In this document: in pieces, positions 8,727 to 18,270 of the stretch
How positions within the stretch are numbered: the stretch's first letter is position 1
How the letters are laid out: every line of letters starts with the position of its first letter
DNA from: JBAYIE01 sp965279165
GTDB taxonomy: Bacteria > Bacteroidota > Bacteroidia > UKL13-3
Reading direction: 5' to 3'
Assembly (NCBI GenBank): GCA_965279165.1
Contig: OZ257140.1
Span: forward strand, 2,604,001-2,668,000
DNA: 64,000 bases
Notes under the pieces: generated by a model
The model's input: only the letters and a program-made list of their open reading frames with translations
Told to the model about the DNA's origin: nothing
The model's database searches: none
Made by a program: the position numbers and the translations under genes

Positions 8727-9993
8727 TAATTCGATGGTGAAGTTTACGTAATGATAACCCTACTATTGCTCCATAAATAAAAGAAAAGTCTTTTGCATTA
8801 AAGTTATTAGAAAATAGGATTAGGCTGAAACTTGAAAAAAAGAGAATAATTACAATTTGGTTATACATATCTGTTTTCTCTTTTGGTATCGTAGTAAATA
8901 AATAATACTGAATAAAAGCGTAGATTATAATTGGAATAATTCCCCAATAAAATAACAATTGTGCAAAGCTATTGTGGGTTGGAGTTACTCTTTCTGTAAC
9001 TTCTCCAAATTCATCAATAAGGGTTCTTCCGAAATCGGAGTTTTTCCCCCACTCGCCAAAATAATTCCCCTCACCTACACCTATTAGAAAAACCTCATCA
9101 ATATTCTTTAGAACTTTAATGTAGAGAATTGCTCTTGAATCCATGGCTTCATCCTCATTTAAGGTTACAGTATCAAAGCGAGAAAAAAGTAAATCTATAA
9201 TATCTGTAGAAAAAGCCAAATAAAAGGTAAGAAAGGTTAAGAATATGGAAACTAAGAAAATATTGGGCTTAATATTTGAATAGAAGTATACTATTAAAAG
9301 TAAAAACACTAAGTTTAATATTCCTGATCGTGATAGTGTTAATAAGCATGTATAGAAAAAAATAAGTGAAACTGTTATTAATAGATTTCTTTGAAAATTA
9401 GAAATGGTATAGTAACTATAGATGATATAACAAATTATTAGGGAAGTGCCTGCTAAATAACAAACACCGTTAGAATTAGAACTAAAAAAAGCCTTTTCGT
9501 AAATAAGTCCTCTAGCCTGATCCGCATTGCCAATACTTAACATTTCCGCAATACTAATTGTTAATGATAGGTTTAGACTATGAATTAGGGAGTATACCAT
9601 AAAAATTATTGACATAATCATTAGGTATCTAATGTCTTTATAAATCCAAATAGCAAAAAGTGGAATAGATATTGCCATTAGTATCGTTCTACGAATTTCT
9701 CGATATGCTGAATCGGTATGAAATGATTCTATTAGAAATGCTGATAAAATAAAGACTCCTAACAATAGAACAATTTTGTGAAATAATGCCATACCAATAT
9801 CTTCAAAATTAACGAGAATTGTATATACACTAAAGGGAATGAAGGCCAAAAAAACGATGCTAAATTCTTGGGTATCTTGGCCATAAAAGACCTCCTCAAT
9901 AATTCTGGAAATATAAGTTAAACTTATAAATAAGATATTTATTATGGGTATTGAACCAGAGGAATTGCTTTCTAATTTGAATGATTTATTCAT
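8719..9993 (-). CDS. O-antigen ligase/polymerase-like membrane protein (Wzy/WaaL family)
   Basis: A 424-residue protein with about 11 to 12 predicted membrane segments and a large periplasmic loop near residues 275-335 ending in T-P-T-H-N-S-F-A-Q-L-L-F-Y-W-G. That H-N-S-x(8-9)-G signature is characteristic of the Wzy_C/O-antigen ligase family, which joins undecaprenyl-linked repeats or transfers glycan to lipid A or protein. With Wza and Wzc at the operon head, a polymerase role is plausible; a ligase role cannot be excluded. It overlaps both neighbours by eight bases. Confidence 0.75.
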   Translation of the reverse strand: MNKSFKLESNSSGSIPIINILFISLTYISRIIEEVFYGQDTQEFSIVFLAFIPFSVYTILVNFEDIGMALFHKIVLLLGVFILSAFLIESFHTDSAYREIRRTILMAISIPLFAIWIYKDIRYLMIMSIIFMVYSLIHSLNLSLTISIAEMLSIGNADQARGLIYEKAFFSSNSNGVCYLAGTSLIICYIIYSYYTISNFQRNLLITVSLIFFYTCLLTLSRSGILNLVFLLLIVYFYSNIKPNIFLVSIFLTFLTFYLAFSTDIIDLLFSRFDTVTLNEDEAMDSRAILYIKVLKNIDEVFLIGVGEGNYFGEWGKNSDFGRTLIDEFGEVTERVTPTHNSFAQLLFYWGIIPIIIYAFIQYYLFTTIPKEKTDMYNQIVIILFFSSFSLILFSNNFNAKDFSFIYGAIVGLSLRKLHHRINV

Positions 9994-11689
9994 TTATGCG
10001 ATAAATCCGAATGGAAGGCCCCATTTGGTTATTTGATTTAGGAACTATCGACTTTAATTCAACAGAATTTATTTTTATAGCATGAAAAAATGCCATTTTG
10101 GAAGCAAATTTAAAGTATTTATGCTCACCCCAGAGTTTCGCATTTTCATGGTAGTAGTATGCTGTCGAATTGTAATCCGTTAATGCTACATACAAATTTT
10201 TATACTTCCCTTTATAAACTTTAATTTCTGAATCGTAAGATTTTTCTTCTAAAGAAACTACTTCAAAGGAAGGTAATATCTTTTGCCTTGCATTTTGAAC
10301 TAAAGTTGTTTCTGCGTTGGTACGAAACCAATTACTTTGGTTCGCAAAAGGTGCAGCATAATTTACAAATAAAATATCGCCTGATTGAAGCTCATTACTT
10401 ATCCAATTTCGTCCGGTTTCTATGGTCGATGGATTTCTTAATAAGAATAAATATTTTCCAATCCAAAGAATAGGTTGAATAAATAAGGCGGAGACACACA
10501 ATACTTTAATTATTAAGGAATTTTTGAATGAATATGATTCGATTAAATCTAAAATATGCGCAATAAAAAATCCAAATACAATATAAAGCGTAGGCAGTAG
10601 AAAATAGAATTGCCGCGCACCCATTGCTAATCCTCCTCGTAAACAATGATGCAACAAAAATACAATTGCAGGTGTTAACAACAGCAATGCAACTTTTCTG
10701 TTTTTATAAAAAATGAAAAAAACTGAACAAAGTATACTTACTAACATGGTTTCGCTAATAATCCGTAACGAATTATTCCAAAATGAAAAAGGTTCAGCAC
10801 ACGTAGTTTGAAAGTATTCAGATTGACCCCAGATTACATAAAAAAGGTTGGCAAATGGATTTCCTCCGGTAAAATATACATTCGAATATGCGATTGATTC
10901 ATTCCATAATTTGAATTCTAAAAAGTACCAAGGGTAAGAAAGTGAACCAACCATGATGGTTGTTAATCCGGCTATCGCTAATAGATAAAACTTTTTAAAC
11001 GATAATTTGCGATTCAAAAGAATGGGATTGTTTTGAAAGTGTATTATTATTAAGCTTATGGAGAATAAAACGGGGTATAATTTTATACCAATTCCTACAC
11101 CAAGGCAAATACCTGTTAGAATGTAATTTGATATTTTATTCGGTGCATCTTTTACTTTAGTAATATAATACATTGCCAGAATAGAGATGAAGGCGGAAAT
11201 CGTGGTATGATGCACGGTATGAGAAAACCAAACCAAAGGATAACAAATTACCAATCCACTAACTCCAATTAATGCAGCTTTTTTGCCAAATAGTTTGCTG
11301 GCTACTTTATAAGAAAAAGGAATTGTAAGTACTCCGAAAAGTGCCGAAACGGATCTGCCTATTATTATAAATGCCTCACGATTGGTTCCAAAATGAATTA
11401 GAAAGTCATTTATATTATCGAAAAGCCCAACGAAAAGCCCAAAAATATAATATATACCAAAAGCTATTGCCAAAATTGTGGGGTAAATAGGAGGGTCTAA
11501 TGAATAGTTTATCCCATTTCCTCTGATAAAGTCAATTATCTTAAAAGCATATAAATCAAAAAAGGTTTCATCGGGGTATATGGGTTGGATTGCACTAAAA
11601 TTTATATGCCAAAAGTTAAGTAGTGCCGACAATACTGTCAGTATTATTATATACTTATTGTCATTAAATTTTTCAATCAAACGATCCAA
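9986..11689 (-). CDS. GT39/ArnT-like membrane glycosyltransferase
   Basis: 567 residues with roughly ten to twelve membrane helices followed by a C-terminal extracytoplasmic domain of about 150 residues. The first loop carries I-Y-P-D-E-T-F-F-D, fitting the acidic catalytic motif (D-E) of PMT/ArnT-type GT-C enzymes, followed by D-P-P-I-Y-P-T. G-x-x-L-G-V-G-I-G-I-K-L-Y-P is also typical. It should use a polyprenyl-linked sugar outside the inner membrane. It follows wecB by five bases. Confidence 0.75.
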   Translation of the reverse strand: MDRLIEKFNDNKYIIILTVLSALLNFWHINFSAIQPIYPDETFFDLYAFKIIDFIRGNGINYSLDPPIYPTILAIAFGIYYIFGLFVGLFDNINDFLIHFGTNREAFIIIGRSVSALFGVLTIPFSYKVASKLFGKKAALIGVSGLVICYPLVWFSHTVHHTTISAFISILAMYYITKVKDAPNKISNYILTGICLGVGIGIKLYPVLFSISLIIIHFQNNPILLNRKLSFKKFYLLAIAGLTTIMVGSLSYPWYFLEFKLWNESIAYSNVYFTGGNPFANLFYVIWGQSEYFQTTCAEPFSFWNNSLRIISETMLVSILCSVFFIFYKNRKVALLLLTPAIVFLLHHCLRGGLAMGARQFYFLLPTLYIVFGFFIAHILDLIESYSFKNSLIIKVLCVSALFIQPILWIGKYLFLLRNPSTIETGRNWISNELQSGDILFVNYAAPFANQSNWFRTNAETTLVQNARQKILPSFEVVSLEEKSYDSEIKVYKGKYKNLYVALTDYNSTAYYYHENAKLWGEHKYFKFASKMAFFHAIKINSVELKSIVPKSNNQMGPSIRIYRINE

Positions 11690-11694
11690 ATTAC

Positions 11695-12816
11695 TTAGAG
11701 TTTTTTCTTAAGAATTTCAATAATTCGTTGTGCAGTTTTGCCGTCTCCGTATGGATTATTTATTTTCGACATCCGGGCATAAACATCCTTATTATCCAAT
11801 AAATTTCTAACATGTTGAACAATAGTTGAAGAATTAGTTCCTACAAGTAAAGCATTGCCAGCTTCAATTCCTTCCATTCGTTCTGTTACATCTCTAATAA
11901 TTAAAACGGGCTTACCAAATGATGGAGCTTCTTCCTGTATTCCTCCCGAATCAGTTATAACGAGATAACAATTGTTTAGTAACCAAAGTAAATCAGCATA
12001 AGGAACCGGTTCTATTAAATGAATATTGTCGATACCATTTAAAGTTTCGAATGCGGTTAAACGGATATTTGGATTAAGATGAACGGGATATATTAGTTGT
12101 ATTTCAGGATTTTGAATTGCAATAGTTTTTATGGCGCTACAAATATTTTGAAATGGTTCGCCAAAACTTTCTCTTCGATGGCTTGTGATCAAAATACTTT
12201 TGTGATTCTGATTAATATAAGGGTATCTTGAATTATATTCTTTGGTATTATTTTCAATAATGGTTCTCCCTGCTAGTAATGCATCAACAACAGTATTACC
12301 TACCATATAAACCGATTGAAATATATTCTCCTTTTCAAGATTTTTTACTGCAGCAAATGTCGGTGCAAAATGAATATCAGCAAGGTGAGTTGTAATTATT
12401 CTGTTTATTTCTTCCGGAAATGGGGCAAATTTATCGTTACTTCTGAGTCCAGCTTCAAGATGTGCAACTTTTATTTTAAGGTAATATGCTGATAAAGCAG
12501 CAGTCCAAACTGTTGTCGTATCACCTTGAACAAATACCAAAGATGGTTTTACCTCAATTAAAACTTTCTGTAGTTCTACCAACAACAAAGCAGAAATTTC
12601 AGGAAGAGTTTGATTGGGTAGCATTAAGTTTAAATCATAATCAGGTTTAATATGAAAAAACTGTAATACTTGATCAACCATTTCTCTGTGTTGAGCGGTT
12701 AGGCAAACACAAACATTATATTCGGGTTCTTGTTTTAAAGCAAGAATAAGAGGAGCAAATTTTATTGCCTCAGGACGTGTACCAAATACAAAAAGTATTG
12801 TTTTAGATTCGGTCAT
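11695..12816 (-). CDS. wecB: UDP-N-acetylglucosamine 2-epimerase (non-hydrolysing)
   Basis: A full-length 373-residue member of the WecB family, interconverting UDP-GlcNAc and UDP-ManNAc in the cytoplasm. Characteristic segments are F-G-T-R-P-E-A-I-K at the N terminus, Q-G-D-T-T-T-V-W, H-L-E-A-G-L-R-S, F-P-E-E-I-N-R, S-H-R-R-E-S-F-G and the uridine-site T-D-S-G-G-I-Q-E-E-A. No ManNAc dehydrogenase (WecC) is in the window, so UDP-ManNAc may be used directly or another gene elsewhere oxidises it. It overlaps the methyltransferase gene by four bases. Confidence 0.95.
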   Translation of the reverse strand: MTESKTILFVFGTRPEAIKFAPLILALKQEPEYNVCVCLTAQHREMVDQVLQFFHIKPDYDLNLMLPNQTLPEISALLLVELQKVLIEVKPSLVFVQGDTTTVWTAALSAYYLKIKVAHLEAGLRSNDKFAPFPEEINRIITTHLADIHFAPTFAAVKNLEKENIFQSVYMVGNTVVDALLAGRTIIENNTKEYNSRYPYINQNHKSILITSHRRESFGEPFQNICSAIKTIAIQNPEIQLIYPVHLNPNIRLTAFETLNGIDNIHLIEPVPYADLLWLLNNCYLVITDSGGIQEEAPSFGKPVLIIRDVTERMEGIEAGNALLVGTNSSTIVQHVRNLLDNKDVYARMSKINNPYGDGKTAQRIIEILKKKL

Positions 12817-13469
12817 CTTGTTTTTCGCGCCATTATAATGATGGCCGGGGAAATAGATCGTGTAAGGTTTGAAATCATATGCAAATATCCAATTTTAGGT
12901 AGGTAATATCTCCAAATGCCCTTCCAGACAATAACTTCGTACCCGTTTTCTTGTAATTTCTTGAGCCACCAGTATCGCGCATTTTTATGAATATGTGTTG
13001 GATCTTTATCTAATTTTTTAACAAGTTTTCCTATAAAAGTATCGTAAACCGGTATAGCAATTGTTAATACCCCATCATCGTTTAATAGGGTATCAATATG
13101 CTGCAACAATTTGTCTATTGCTCCAACATGTTCTAAAACATCAAACGAAGTAATTATATCATATTTTTGGTTAGAAGGTATTTGGATGGCGTCTGATGCA
13201 AATATGTTAATGGCTTTTGGTACTCTAGATTTAGCTATGTTAACAGCATACACAGAGATATCGGAACCAGTTACTTCATAATATTTTTGCGCCTCTTTTA
13301 GAAATGAACCATAGGCACAACCAATATCCAGAAGGTTTTTTTTATTACTTGTGTTTTTATTGATAAATTTAACATAAGATATAAATTTATAATTAGGATT
13401 ACGCTTATCATAATTTCCATCATAATTTTCAGTAAAATATTTCTCCTCAAAAGTAGATTCTTTCATCAA
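12813..13469 (-). CDS. Class I SAM-dependent methyltransferase
   Basis: 218 residues with the SAM-binding motif I L-L-D-I-G-C-A-Y-G-S-F-L and the acidic end of strand 2 (G-S-D-I-S). F-D-V-L-E-H-V motif follows, as in the UbiE/Methyltransf_11-type families. It probably methylates a sugar or a lipid-linked intermediate in the glycan pathway. The start overlaps the GT2 gene by four bases and the stop overlaps wecB, so it is translationally coupled on both sides. Substrate unknown. Confidence 0.8.
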   Translation of the reverse strand: MMKESTFEEKYFTENYDGNYDKRNPNYKFISYVKFINKNTSNKKNLLDIGCAYGSFLKEAQKYYEVTGSDISVYAVNIAKSRVPKAINIFASDAIQIPSNQKYDIITSFDVLEHVGAIDKLLQHIDTLLNDDGVLTIAIPVYDTFIGKLVKKLDKDPTHIHKNARYWWLKKLQENGYEVIVWKGIWRYYLPKIGYLHMISNLTRSISPAIIIMARKTR

Positions 13470-14221
13470 TAGTTTTTGTTAAATGTATAGTTATATAGCA
13501 ATTGAAGAGTTTGAAGAATTGTTTTTTTAATTTTCATTTTGCTTGCACTTTCTTTTAGATCGTATCTCAGAATCAAAGGTACTTCTTCTATTATTGGATC
13601 AAATTTTTGCATTCGGAGTAAAATTTCTATCATACAAGCGAACCCGGTTTGTTTGATAAAATCACCTTTGTAATGGTGCATTGCTTTTTTTAAAGTAGCT
13701 ACTTTGTATGCCCTATAGCCGCAGGTGTAATCTTTAACATGAGGTATTCGCACTATGATTCTGAATAGTACACTTGCGCCTAAACTGAGTATTTTTCTAA
13801 AACGTGATAGACCTTTTATTCTTGCTCCTTTTTGGTATCTGGATGCAATAACAATATCACATCCTTCTTTAACTAAATTAACCATTCTATTCATTAAACC
13901 CGGCGAATGGCTATTGTCGGCATCCATTACAATAATGATATCTTCATCTGATTTACATTGTTCTAAAGTTATGAATAATCCGTTTTTTATTGTTTCTGCC
14001 AAACCTCGGTTTATTTCCTGGTTTATAATATTTACTTTAGTTAACCCAGCGAAGCTTTTTGCGACTTCTATTGTATTATCGGTACTGCCGTCATTAACAA
14101 TATAAATTTCACCATTTAAATTAGAATCATATAGTGCAAAATCTAATCTAGTTAATAATTGAAAAAGTGATGCTTCTTCATTAAAAGCTGGTAATACGAT
14201 GTGAATTTTAGTTTTATCCAT
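13466..14221 (-). CDS. Glycosyltransferase family 2 (polyprenyl-phosphate mannosyl/glucosyltransferase-like)
   Basis: GT-A fold with I-V-L-P-A-F-N-E-E at the N terminus, I-V-N-D-G-S-T-D-N-T, and the metal-binding V-M-D-A-D-N-S-H region (D-x-D). These match DPM1-like enzymes that make polyprenyl-phosphate sugars, which would supply the GT-C enzymes in this locus. No C-terminal membrane helices are obvious, consistent with the short DPM1 form. I use the ATG at 14221, which gives an ATGGATAA overlap with the preceding methyltransferase; a longer form would start at 14248. Confidence 0.85.
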   Translation of the reverse strand: MDKTKIHIVLPAFNEEASLFQLLTRLDFALYDSNLNGEIYIVNDGSTDNTIEVAKSFAGLTKVNIINQEINRGLAETIKNGLFITLEQCKSDEDIIIVMDADNSHSPGLMNRMVNLVKEGCDIVIASRYQKGARIKGLSRFRKILSLGASVLFRIIVRIPHVKDYTCGYRAYKVATLKKAMHHYKGDFIKQTGFACMIEILLRMQKFDPIIEEVPLILRYDLKESASKMKIKKTILQTLQLLYNYTFNKNY

Positions 14222-15017
14222 TTTCTTTTTTCTTGAAAATATATTCATTACATCCCATAGAAGTAGTACTCGATAGATAGATTAACTCAAATCCATCAGC
14301 CAACATCGGATTAATAATTTCTGCCGGAGTTGCAAATTCAAATGGGTAACCACCTATCCAATCAATGATATCATGCCAGTAACTCATACCTCTGTTACTT
14401 TTATAATGAATGATAGAGGAAACCGGATTTCTATAACGCAACAAATCCGATATAAATCCTGTAATATAAAAATAAGGTACGCACAACAAAACAACCAATA
14501 ACCTGCCCAAAAATCCGGTATTGTATAATCTTTTTACCAATAACCATAATTTAGAAATTATTCCTTGGTGATTGTATATGGCAAGGTAAATTAGTCCGTT
14601 ACGATTAACCATTTTCACCGCATTCCTAATTGCTTGATCCATATCGCCGGTATGATGCAACACTCCCCATGAATATACAATATCAAATGTACCAAGTTTG
14701 TTTACATAAGTGGTATCTAATATCGAACCTTGTTCTATTTGCCAATCTGGGTTTTCGACAGCATATATCGATTTTAAAATTTGGGTTGACTCTACACTTT
14801 CCAAATCATAATCAAAAGATAACACTTTTGCTCCTGATTTTATCGCTGCCAAACTCATTAATCCACTTCCCGAACCAATATCGATGAACTGTTTACCATT
14901 CAAAGTATCCATGCCAAGCGGTTTAAGTAGACTTTGAATAGCATGCTGAATCCTACTTTCATCCATCTTTTGAATATACTTTTTCCAATTTTTCCCAAAT
15001 CCAAATCGGTTCTTCAT
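14214..15017 (-). CDS. Class I SAM-dependent methyltransferase with extended C terminus
   Basis: 267 residues. Motif I is F-I-D-I-G-S-G-S-G-L-M-S, followed by S-F-D-Y-D (strand 2) and F-D-I-V-Y-S-W-G-V-L-H-H-T-G, the typical post-motif of Methyltransf_11/23 proteins. A hydrophobic stretch in the middle (about residues 175-190) could be a membrane-associated segment. It lies between a GT4 and a GT2 gene and is likely a sugar O-methyltransferase. The end overlaps the next gene start. Confidence 0.8.
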   Translation of the reverse strand: MKNRFGFGKNWKKYIQKMDESRIQHAIQSLLKPLGMDTLNGKQFIDIGSGSGLMSLAAIKSGAKVLSFDYDLESVESTQILKSIYAVENPDWQIEQGSILDTTYVNKLGTFDIVYSWGVLHHTGDMDQAIRNAVKMVNRNGLIYLAIYNHQGIISKLWLLVKRLYNTGFLGRLLVVLLCVPYFYITGFISDLLRYRNPVSSIIHYKSNRGMSYWHDIIDWIGGYPFEFATPAEIINPMLADGFELIYLSSTTSMGCNEYIFKKKENG

Positions 15018-15020
15018 GCG

Positions 15021-16193
15021 TTATTTAATTTTTTGATCTACCCAGTTTAAGAGTTTATCTGCATAAATGCTTGCCCTTCTGGATGCTGCCTCTTTGTATG
15101 CCCCTTGTACTAATTCGTTTGCGATTACAGGATGTTGGTGTATAAACACAATAGCATCAGCAAGTGCTTTAGGATTATCTTCATCCACTACATATCCCCA
15201 ATTACCTTCGCGCGCAAGTTTCGCATGATGACAATTTGCAGGTCCAAAAACCAGAATCGGTTTACCTGCATTTAAGTAGCCAAGTAATTTATTGGAGAAT
15301 ACCGTTTTTACCTCATCCATCGAACAGTTTTTATGCGATAATGGCGCAAATAGGATATCGGCATTGCTTAATGCCTGATTTAATTCTTCTCTTTGTAAGT
15401 ATTTTATCTTTATTTTATTACTGGTTATTCCTGCAGTATGTAATAAATTCTCAGGTAGAAAGTTTACGGGATACCATATCATTTCATAATCTATGCTTAA
15501 CAAATCTAAGGCTTCCGACATCTGAACAAAAGCATCCTGGTTCATATATGGTGAAAGGGAACCACTATAAACGATGGTTACTTTTTCGTTTTTAGTGGTG
15601 GTAGGAGAAACCCGATTATTTAATTCCTCATCAGGGATGGGATGAACTATTAATTCAGAGGAACAGTTGTATTTGCTTTTATAGAATTCTTGTTGGGCAC
15701 TTGTACAACAAATGACCATGTCAGCTTTTGTAAATATTTCTTTTTCCCATTTATCTGCAAATTTTTTTGCGGTTGACCGGGTCATATTTTCTTGCCATAA
15801 GTCGTGCATGTAAACGAATAGCGGTGTGTTGAGTTTTATTGCAGTTTTGTAGCTGGCAACCAAAAGCACTTCATGGGGATAATTTGCAAATATTACTGTA
15901 GGTTTTAAAAATCGGGCTATTGTTAGAATATAGAAATAGTAAAAGGGGAGAAGCTCATGATGTATTCTTCTCATGATTGACTCCATCCATCTTGTTCGAG
16001 GATATCTAATGTACCAGGTTTTACAAGGAGCTTTAAAGTTATTGTCCCGTTTGGTAAAATTAGTACCGGCTATTGCATAGAGCTCTCCTTTGTATTTTGA
16101 AAATATATTATTTACAAGAACGGCGCTGGCATCCAGTAAAGGAGGAAATCCTTCTGAAGTTATTAATAATCTGCTTTTTTTATACGTTTTCAG
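15021..16193 (-). CDS. Glycosyltransferase family 4, probable non-ATG start
   Basis: The first in-frame ATG (15986) gives only 321 residues and lacks the acceptor-domain N terminus. The frame stays open upstream and encodes a convincing GT4 N terminus (R-L-L-I-T-S-E-G-F-P-P-L-L-D-A-S-A). I propose the CTG at 16193, which yields about 390 residues, the usual family length, and overlaps the acetyltransferase stop by 14 bases; ATT codons just upstream are alternatives. The donor half has the family features, with K-L-L-G-Y-L-N-A-G-K-P-I-L near the C terminus. Function: sugar transfer in the cytoplasm; specificity unknown. A sequencing error near the start would also explain the pattern. Confidence 0.7.
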   Translation of the reverse strand: MKTYKKSRLLITSEGFPPLLDASAVLVNNIFSKYKGELYAIAGTNFTKRDNNFKAPCKTWYIRYPRTRWMESIMRRIHHELLPFYYFYILTIARFLKPTVIFANYPHEVLLVASYKTAIKLNTPLFVYMHDLWQENMTRSTAKKFADKWEKEIFTKADMVICCTSAQQEFYKSKYNCSSELIVHPIPDEELNNRVSPTTTKNEKVTIVYSGSLSPYMNQDAFVQMSEALDLLSIDYEMIWYPVNFLPENLLHTAGITSNKIKIKYLQREELNQALSNADILFAPLSHKNCSMDEVKTVFSNKLLGYLNAGKPILVFGPANCHHAKLAREGNWGYVVDEDNPKALADAIVFIHQHPVIANELVQGAYKEAASRRASIYADKLLNWVDQKIK

Positions 16194-16797
16194 TGGAATG
16201 ATTTTGAATGAATTCGTTAATTCTATCAGATGATAATAAAGGATAATTACTTTTTATTTTTTCAGTATTCCAATTCCACCAGGCAATTTTTTGCATGGCT
16301 TTTATTTGCACTTCGTTAAACCGGTATTTGATAATTTTTGCTGGCACACCTCCAACTACTGCGTATGCCGGTATACTTTTTGTAACCATGGAACCGGCCA
16401 TTATGATAGCTCCGTTATCGATTGTAACTCCGGATAATATGGTAGCGCCGGTTCCTATCCAAACATCATTGCCAATTTTTATATCCCCTTTCGAGAATGG
16501 AATGCCATCATATGGTGCTTGTATACCAACAAAGTCTCTGATTGGAAACGTACTTACCCAATTTCCGGGGTGAATTCCTCCGGTGATTAATCTTACATCC
16601 GGCCCGATAGAACAGAAATTACCTATAATTATTTTTTGCTCACTGTTTCTATAAGAATCAATTCGAGGTACACCGTAAGTATATCTTCCTACTTTTACAG
16701 TTCCGTTTTTTATAAGTCGTTTATATTCCGTATAGCGTGGAAACGACTGAACCCTTTGCATGATTTGTGCAAGAAAGATTCGGAGTTTAAATAGCAT
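16180..16797 (-). CDS. Hexapeptide-repeat acetyltransferase (CatB-like LbH family)
   Basis: 205 residues of left-handed beta-helix repeats: I-I-I-G-N-F-C-S-I-G-P-D-V, then I-K-I-G-N-D-V-W-I-G-T-G-A-T-I-L-S-G-V-T-I-D-N-G-A-I-I, and the terminal V-G-G-V-P-A-K-I-I-K. The extended loop containing a histidine (G-G-I-H-P-G-N-W) is where the xenobiotic/CatB-type acetyltransferases carry the catalytic His. It likely O- or N-acetylates a sugar nucleotide or glycan using acetyl-CoA. It begins 10 bases inside the upstream epimerase gene. Confidence 0.88.
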   Translation of the reverse strand: MLFKLRIFLAQIMQRVQSFPRYTEYKRLIKNGTVKVGRYTYGVPRIDSYRNSEQKIIIGNFCSIGPDVRLITGGIHPGNWVSTFPIRDFVGIQAPYDGIPFSKGDIKIGNDVWIGTGATILSGVTIDNGAIIMAGSMVTKSIPAYAVVGGVPAKIIKYRFNEVQIKAMQKIAWWNWNTEKIKSNYPLLSSDRINEFIQNHSTENV

Positions 16798-17725
16798 TTC
16801 TGTACAAATTAATTAAATATCGAATGGCAGATTTTATTCGAAGGTTATCCTGTTGTTCAAAATTAATATGGTATTTATCAATTTTTTGATGGGAAAATGA
16901 GAAGGAATTGCTGTGCTCCGGTTCCTTGTTTTTACTTTGTAATGCAACGTCAATTTTAAAGTCTTCGAAAAGAATTTGTTTAGTCCACTCGGCTATTTGT
17001 ACAATGTTAAAATAATCGTTTGAAACAAGATTGATAATTTCATTCGGTAAATTAAGTTGTTGGGCAATTTTATCCGTGGATGATGCAACTTGTTCCAGAT
17101 TGATAAAGTTCCTGGTTTGTTTTCCGGAGGATAGTAATGTTATTGTTCCATGGTCGAGTGCTTCTTTAACAAAACATCCGGGTACAAGACTCCATCGGTT
17201 TATTTCTTTGTCAATCATTTCGCCATAAATGTTCGAAGGTCTTATTATAGCCGCATTTATTTGTCCATTGCGGTTATGCATTTGTATGTATTTTTCCGCA
17301 TAGAGATGGTTAAGCGCATAGTTGTTTTCGGGATCAACCTTGCTTAATTCATCAAAATTTCCATTGAGGGTAACTCCATAAACCTGCAACGTAGAAAAGA
17401 ATATCAGTTTTTGAATGTTGTTGTTATGCAGTAGTTGCAAGATGTTAGCAGTTCCGAGTACCGACAAATTTATTCCTTCCGCAAGGTTTCTGGATACAAC
17501 ATCATTTGCACTTGCAAGGTGTATTACGCAGTCTGCATCCACTTGTAAGGAACAAATATCCAGATTCATTATATCGTATTCAATACAAGTGATTCCTCTT
17601 AATTTATTTTGAATAGATGGAGAAAATTTTCGGGCAATACCTGTAACCAAATTACCTTGTTGTACAAGATACTTGCATAAATAGCTACCTATAAATCCGT
17701 TTGCACCAGTAACGAGGTATTTCAT
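16787..17725 (-). CDS. NAD-dependent epimerase/dehydratase (extended SDR)
   Basis: An extended SDR with the nucleotide loop T-G-A-N-G-F-I-G near the N terminus and the active-site Y-A-L-N-H-L-Y-A-E-K, which offers Tyr and Lys but in a shifted Y-x-x-x-K-like form (Y-A-E-K fits Y-x-x-K less well than usual). S-T-L-Q-V-Y-G is the usual Ser-containing strand. The ATG at 17725 overlaps the rfbC-like stop (ATGA); the longer version begins with TTG at 17734. Together with RfbF, an SDR and an RfbC-like epimerase it probably completes a deoxy- or branched-sugar route, perhaps as the final 4-ketoreductase. Confidence 0.8.
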   Translation of the reverse strand: MKYLVTGANGFIGSYLCKYLVQQGNLVTGIARKFSPSIQNKLRGITCIEYDIMNLDICSLQVDADCVIHLASANDVVSRNLAEGINLSVLGTANILQLLHNNNIQKLIFFSTLQVYGVTLNGNFDELSKVDPENNYALNHLYAEKYIQMHNRNGQINAAIIRPSNIYGEMIDKEINRWSLVPGCFVKEALDHGTITLLSSGKQTRNFINLEQVASSTDKIAQQLNLPNEIINLVSNDYFNIVQIAEWTKQILFEDFKIDVALQSKNKEPEHSNSFSFSHQKIDKYHINFEQQDNLRIKSAIRYLINLYRNAI

Positions 17726-18270
17726 CTTTTGCAATGGTATTTTAAGTTGAAATCGAGATGTGAATTGTCTTTTTCAGATATTATCTCCGGAACTATTGGC
17801 CAACTTATTGCCAATGCCGGGTCATTCCATCTTAGTCCGCGTTCCTGTTCCGGCGAATAAAATTCACTTACCATATAAATGGCTTCTGTTTCATCTTGCA
17901 AACTTAAAAATGCATGGCCAAATCCTTGTGGAACATACATCATAGTGCGGTTTTCTGCTGATAATATGTGACCGAAATGTTGCAAAAAAGTTGGTGAATC
18001 AGGACGTAGGTCTATAATCAAATCAAATAATGAACCTTGTATACAACGAACTATTTTTATTTCAGCATGTGGAGATAATTGATAATGTATACCTCTTAAG
18101 GTTCCCTTGTGTTTGCTCAGCGAATTGTTAATTTGGACAATTTGAATATCGAGATTTTGCGACTTAAATTCTTTGACACAAAAGCTTCTAGCAAAAAAGC
18201 CCCTTTCATCTTCTCTTTTCTCGAGATCAATTAAGAATGAACCGGCTAGTGGTGTTGGTTTAAATAGCAT
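17722..18270 (-). CDS. rfbC: dTDP-4-dehydrorhamnose 3,5-epimerase-like (RmlC family)
   Basis: 182 residues, the usual RmlC length. The catalytic base is H62 in L-R-G-I-H-Y-Q and a tyrosine in the C-terminal half (near residue 138, E-F-Y-S-P) matches the proton donor region. P-Q-G-F-G-H-A-F is the cupin-strand signature. RmlC enzymes epimerise C3 and/or C5 of NDP-4-keto-6-deoxyhexoses. RmlA, RmlB and RmlD are absent here and RfbF is two genes upstream, so the substrate may be a CDP-linked 4-keto sugar rather than dTDP. That reassignment is inference. Confidence 0.88.
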   Translation of the reverse strand: MLFKPTPLAGSFLIDLEKREDERGFFARSFCVKEFKSQNLDIQIVQINNSLSKHKGTLRGIHYQLSPHAEIKIVRCIQGSLFDLIIDLRPDSPTFLQHFGHILSAENRTMMYVPQGFGHAFLSLQDETEAIYMVSEFYSPEQERGLRWNDPALAISWPIVPEIISEKDNSHLDFNLKYHCKR

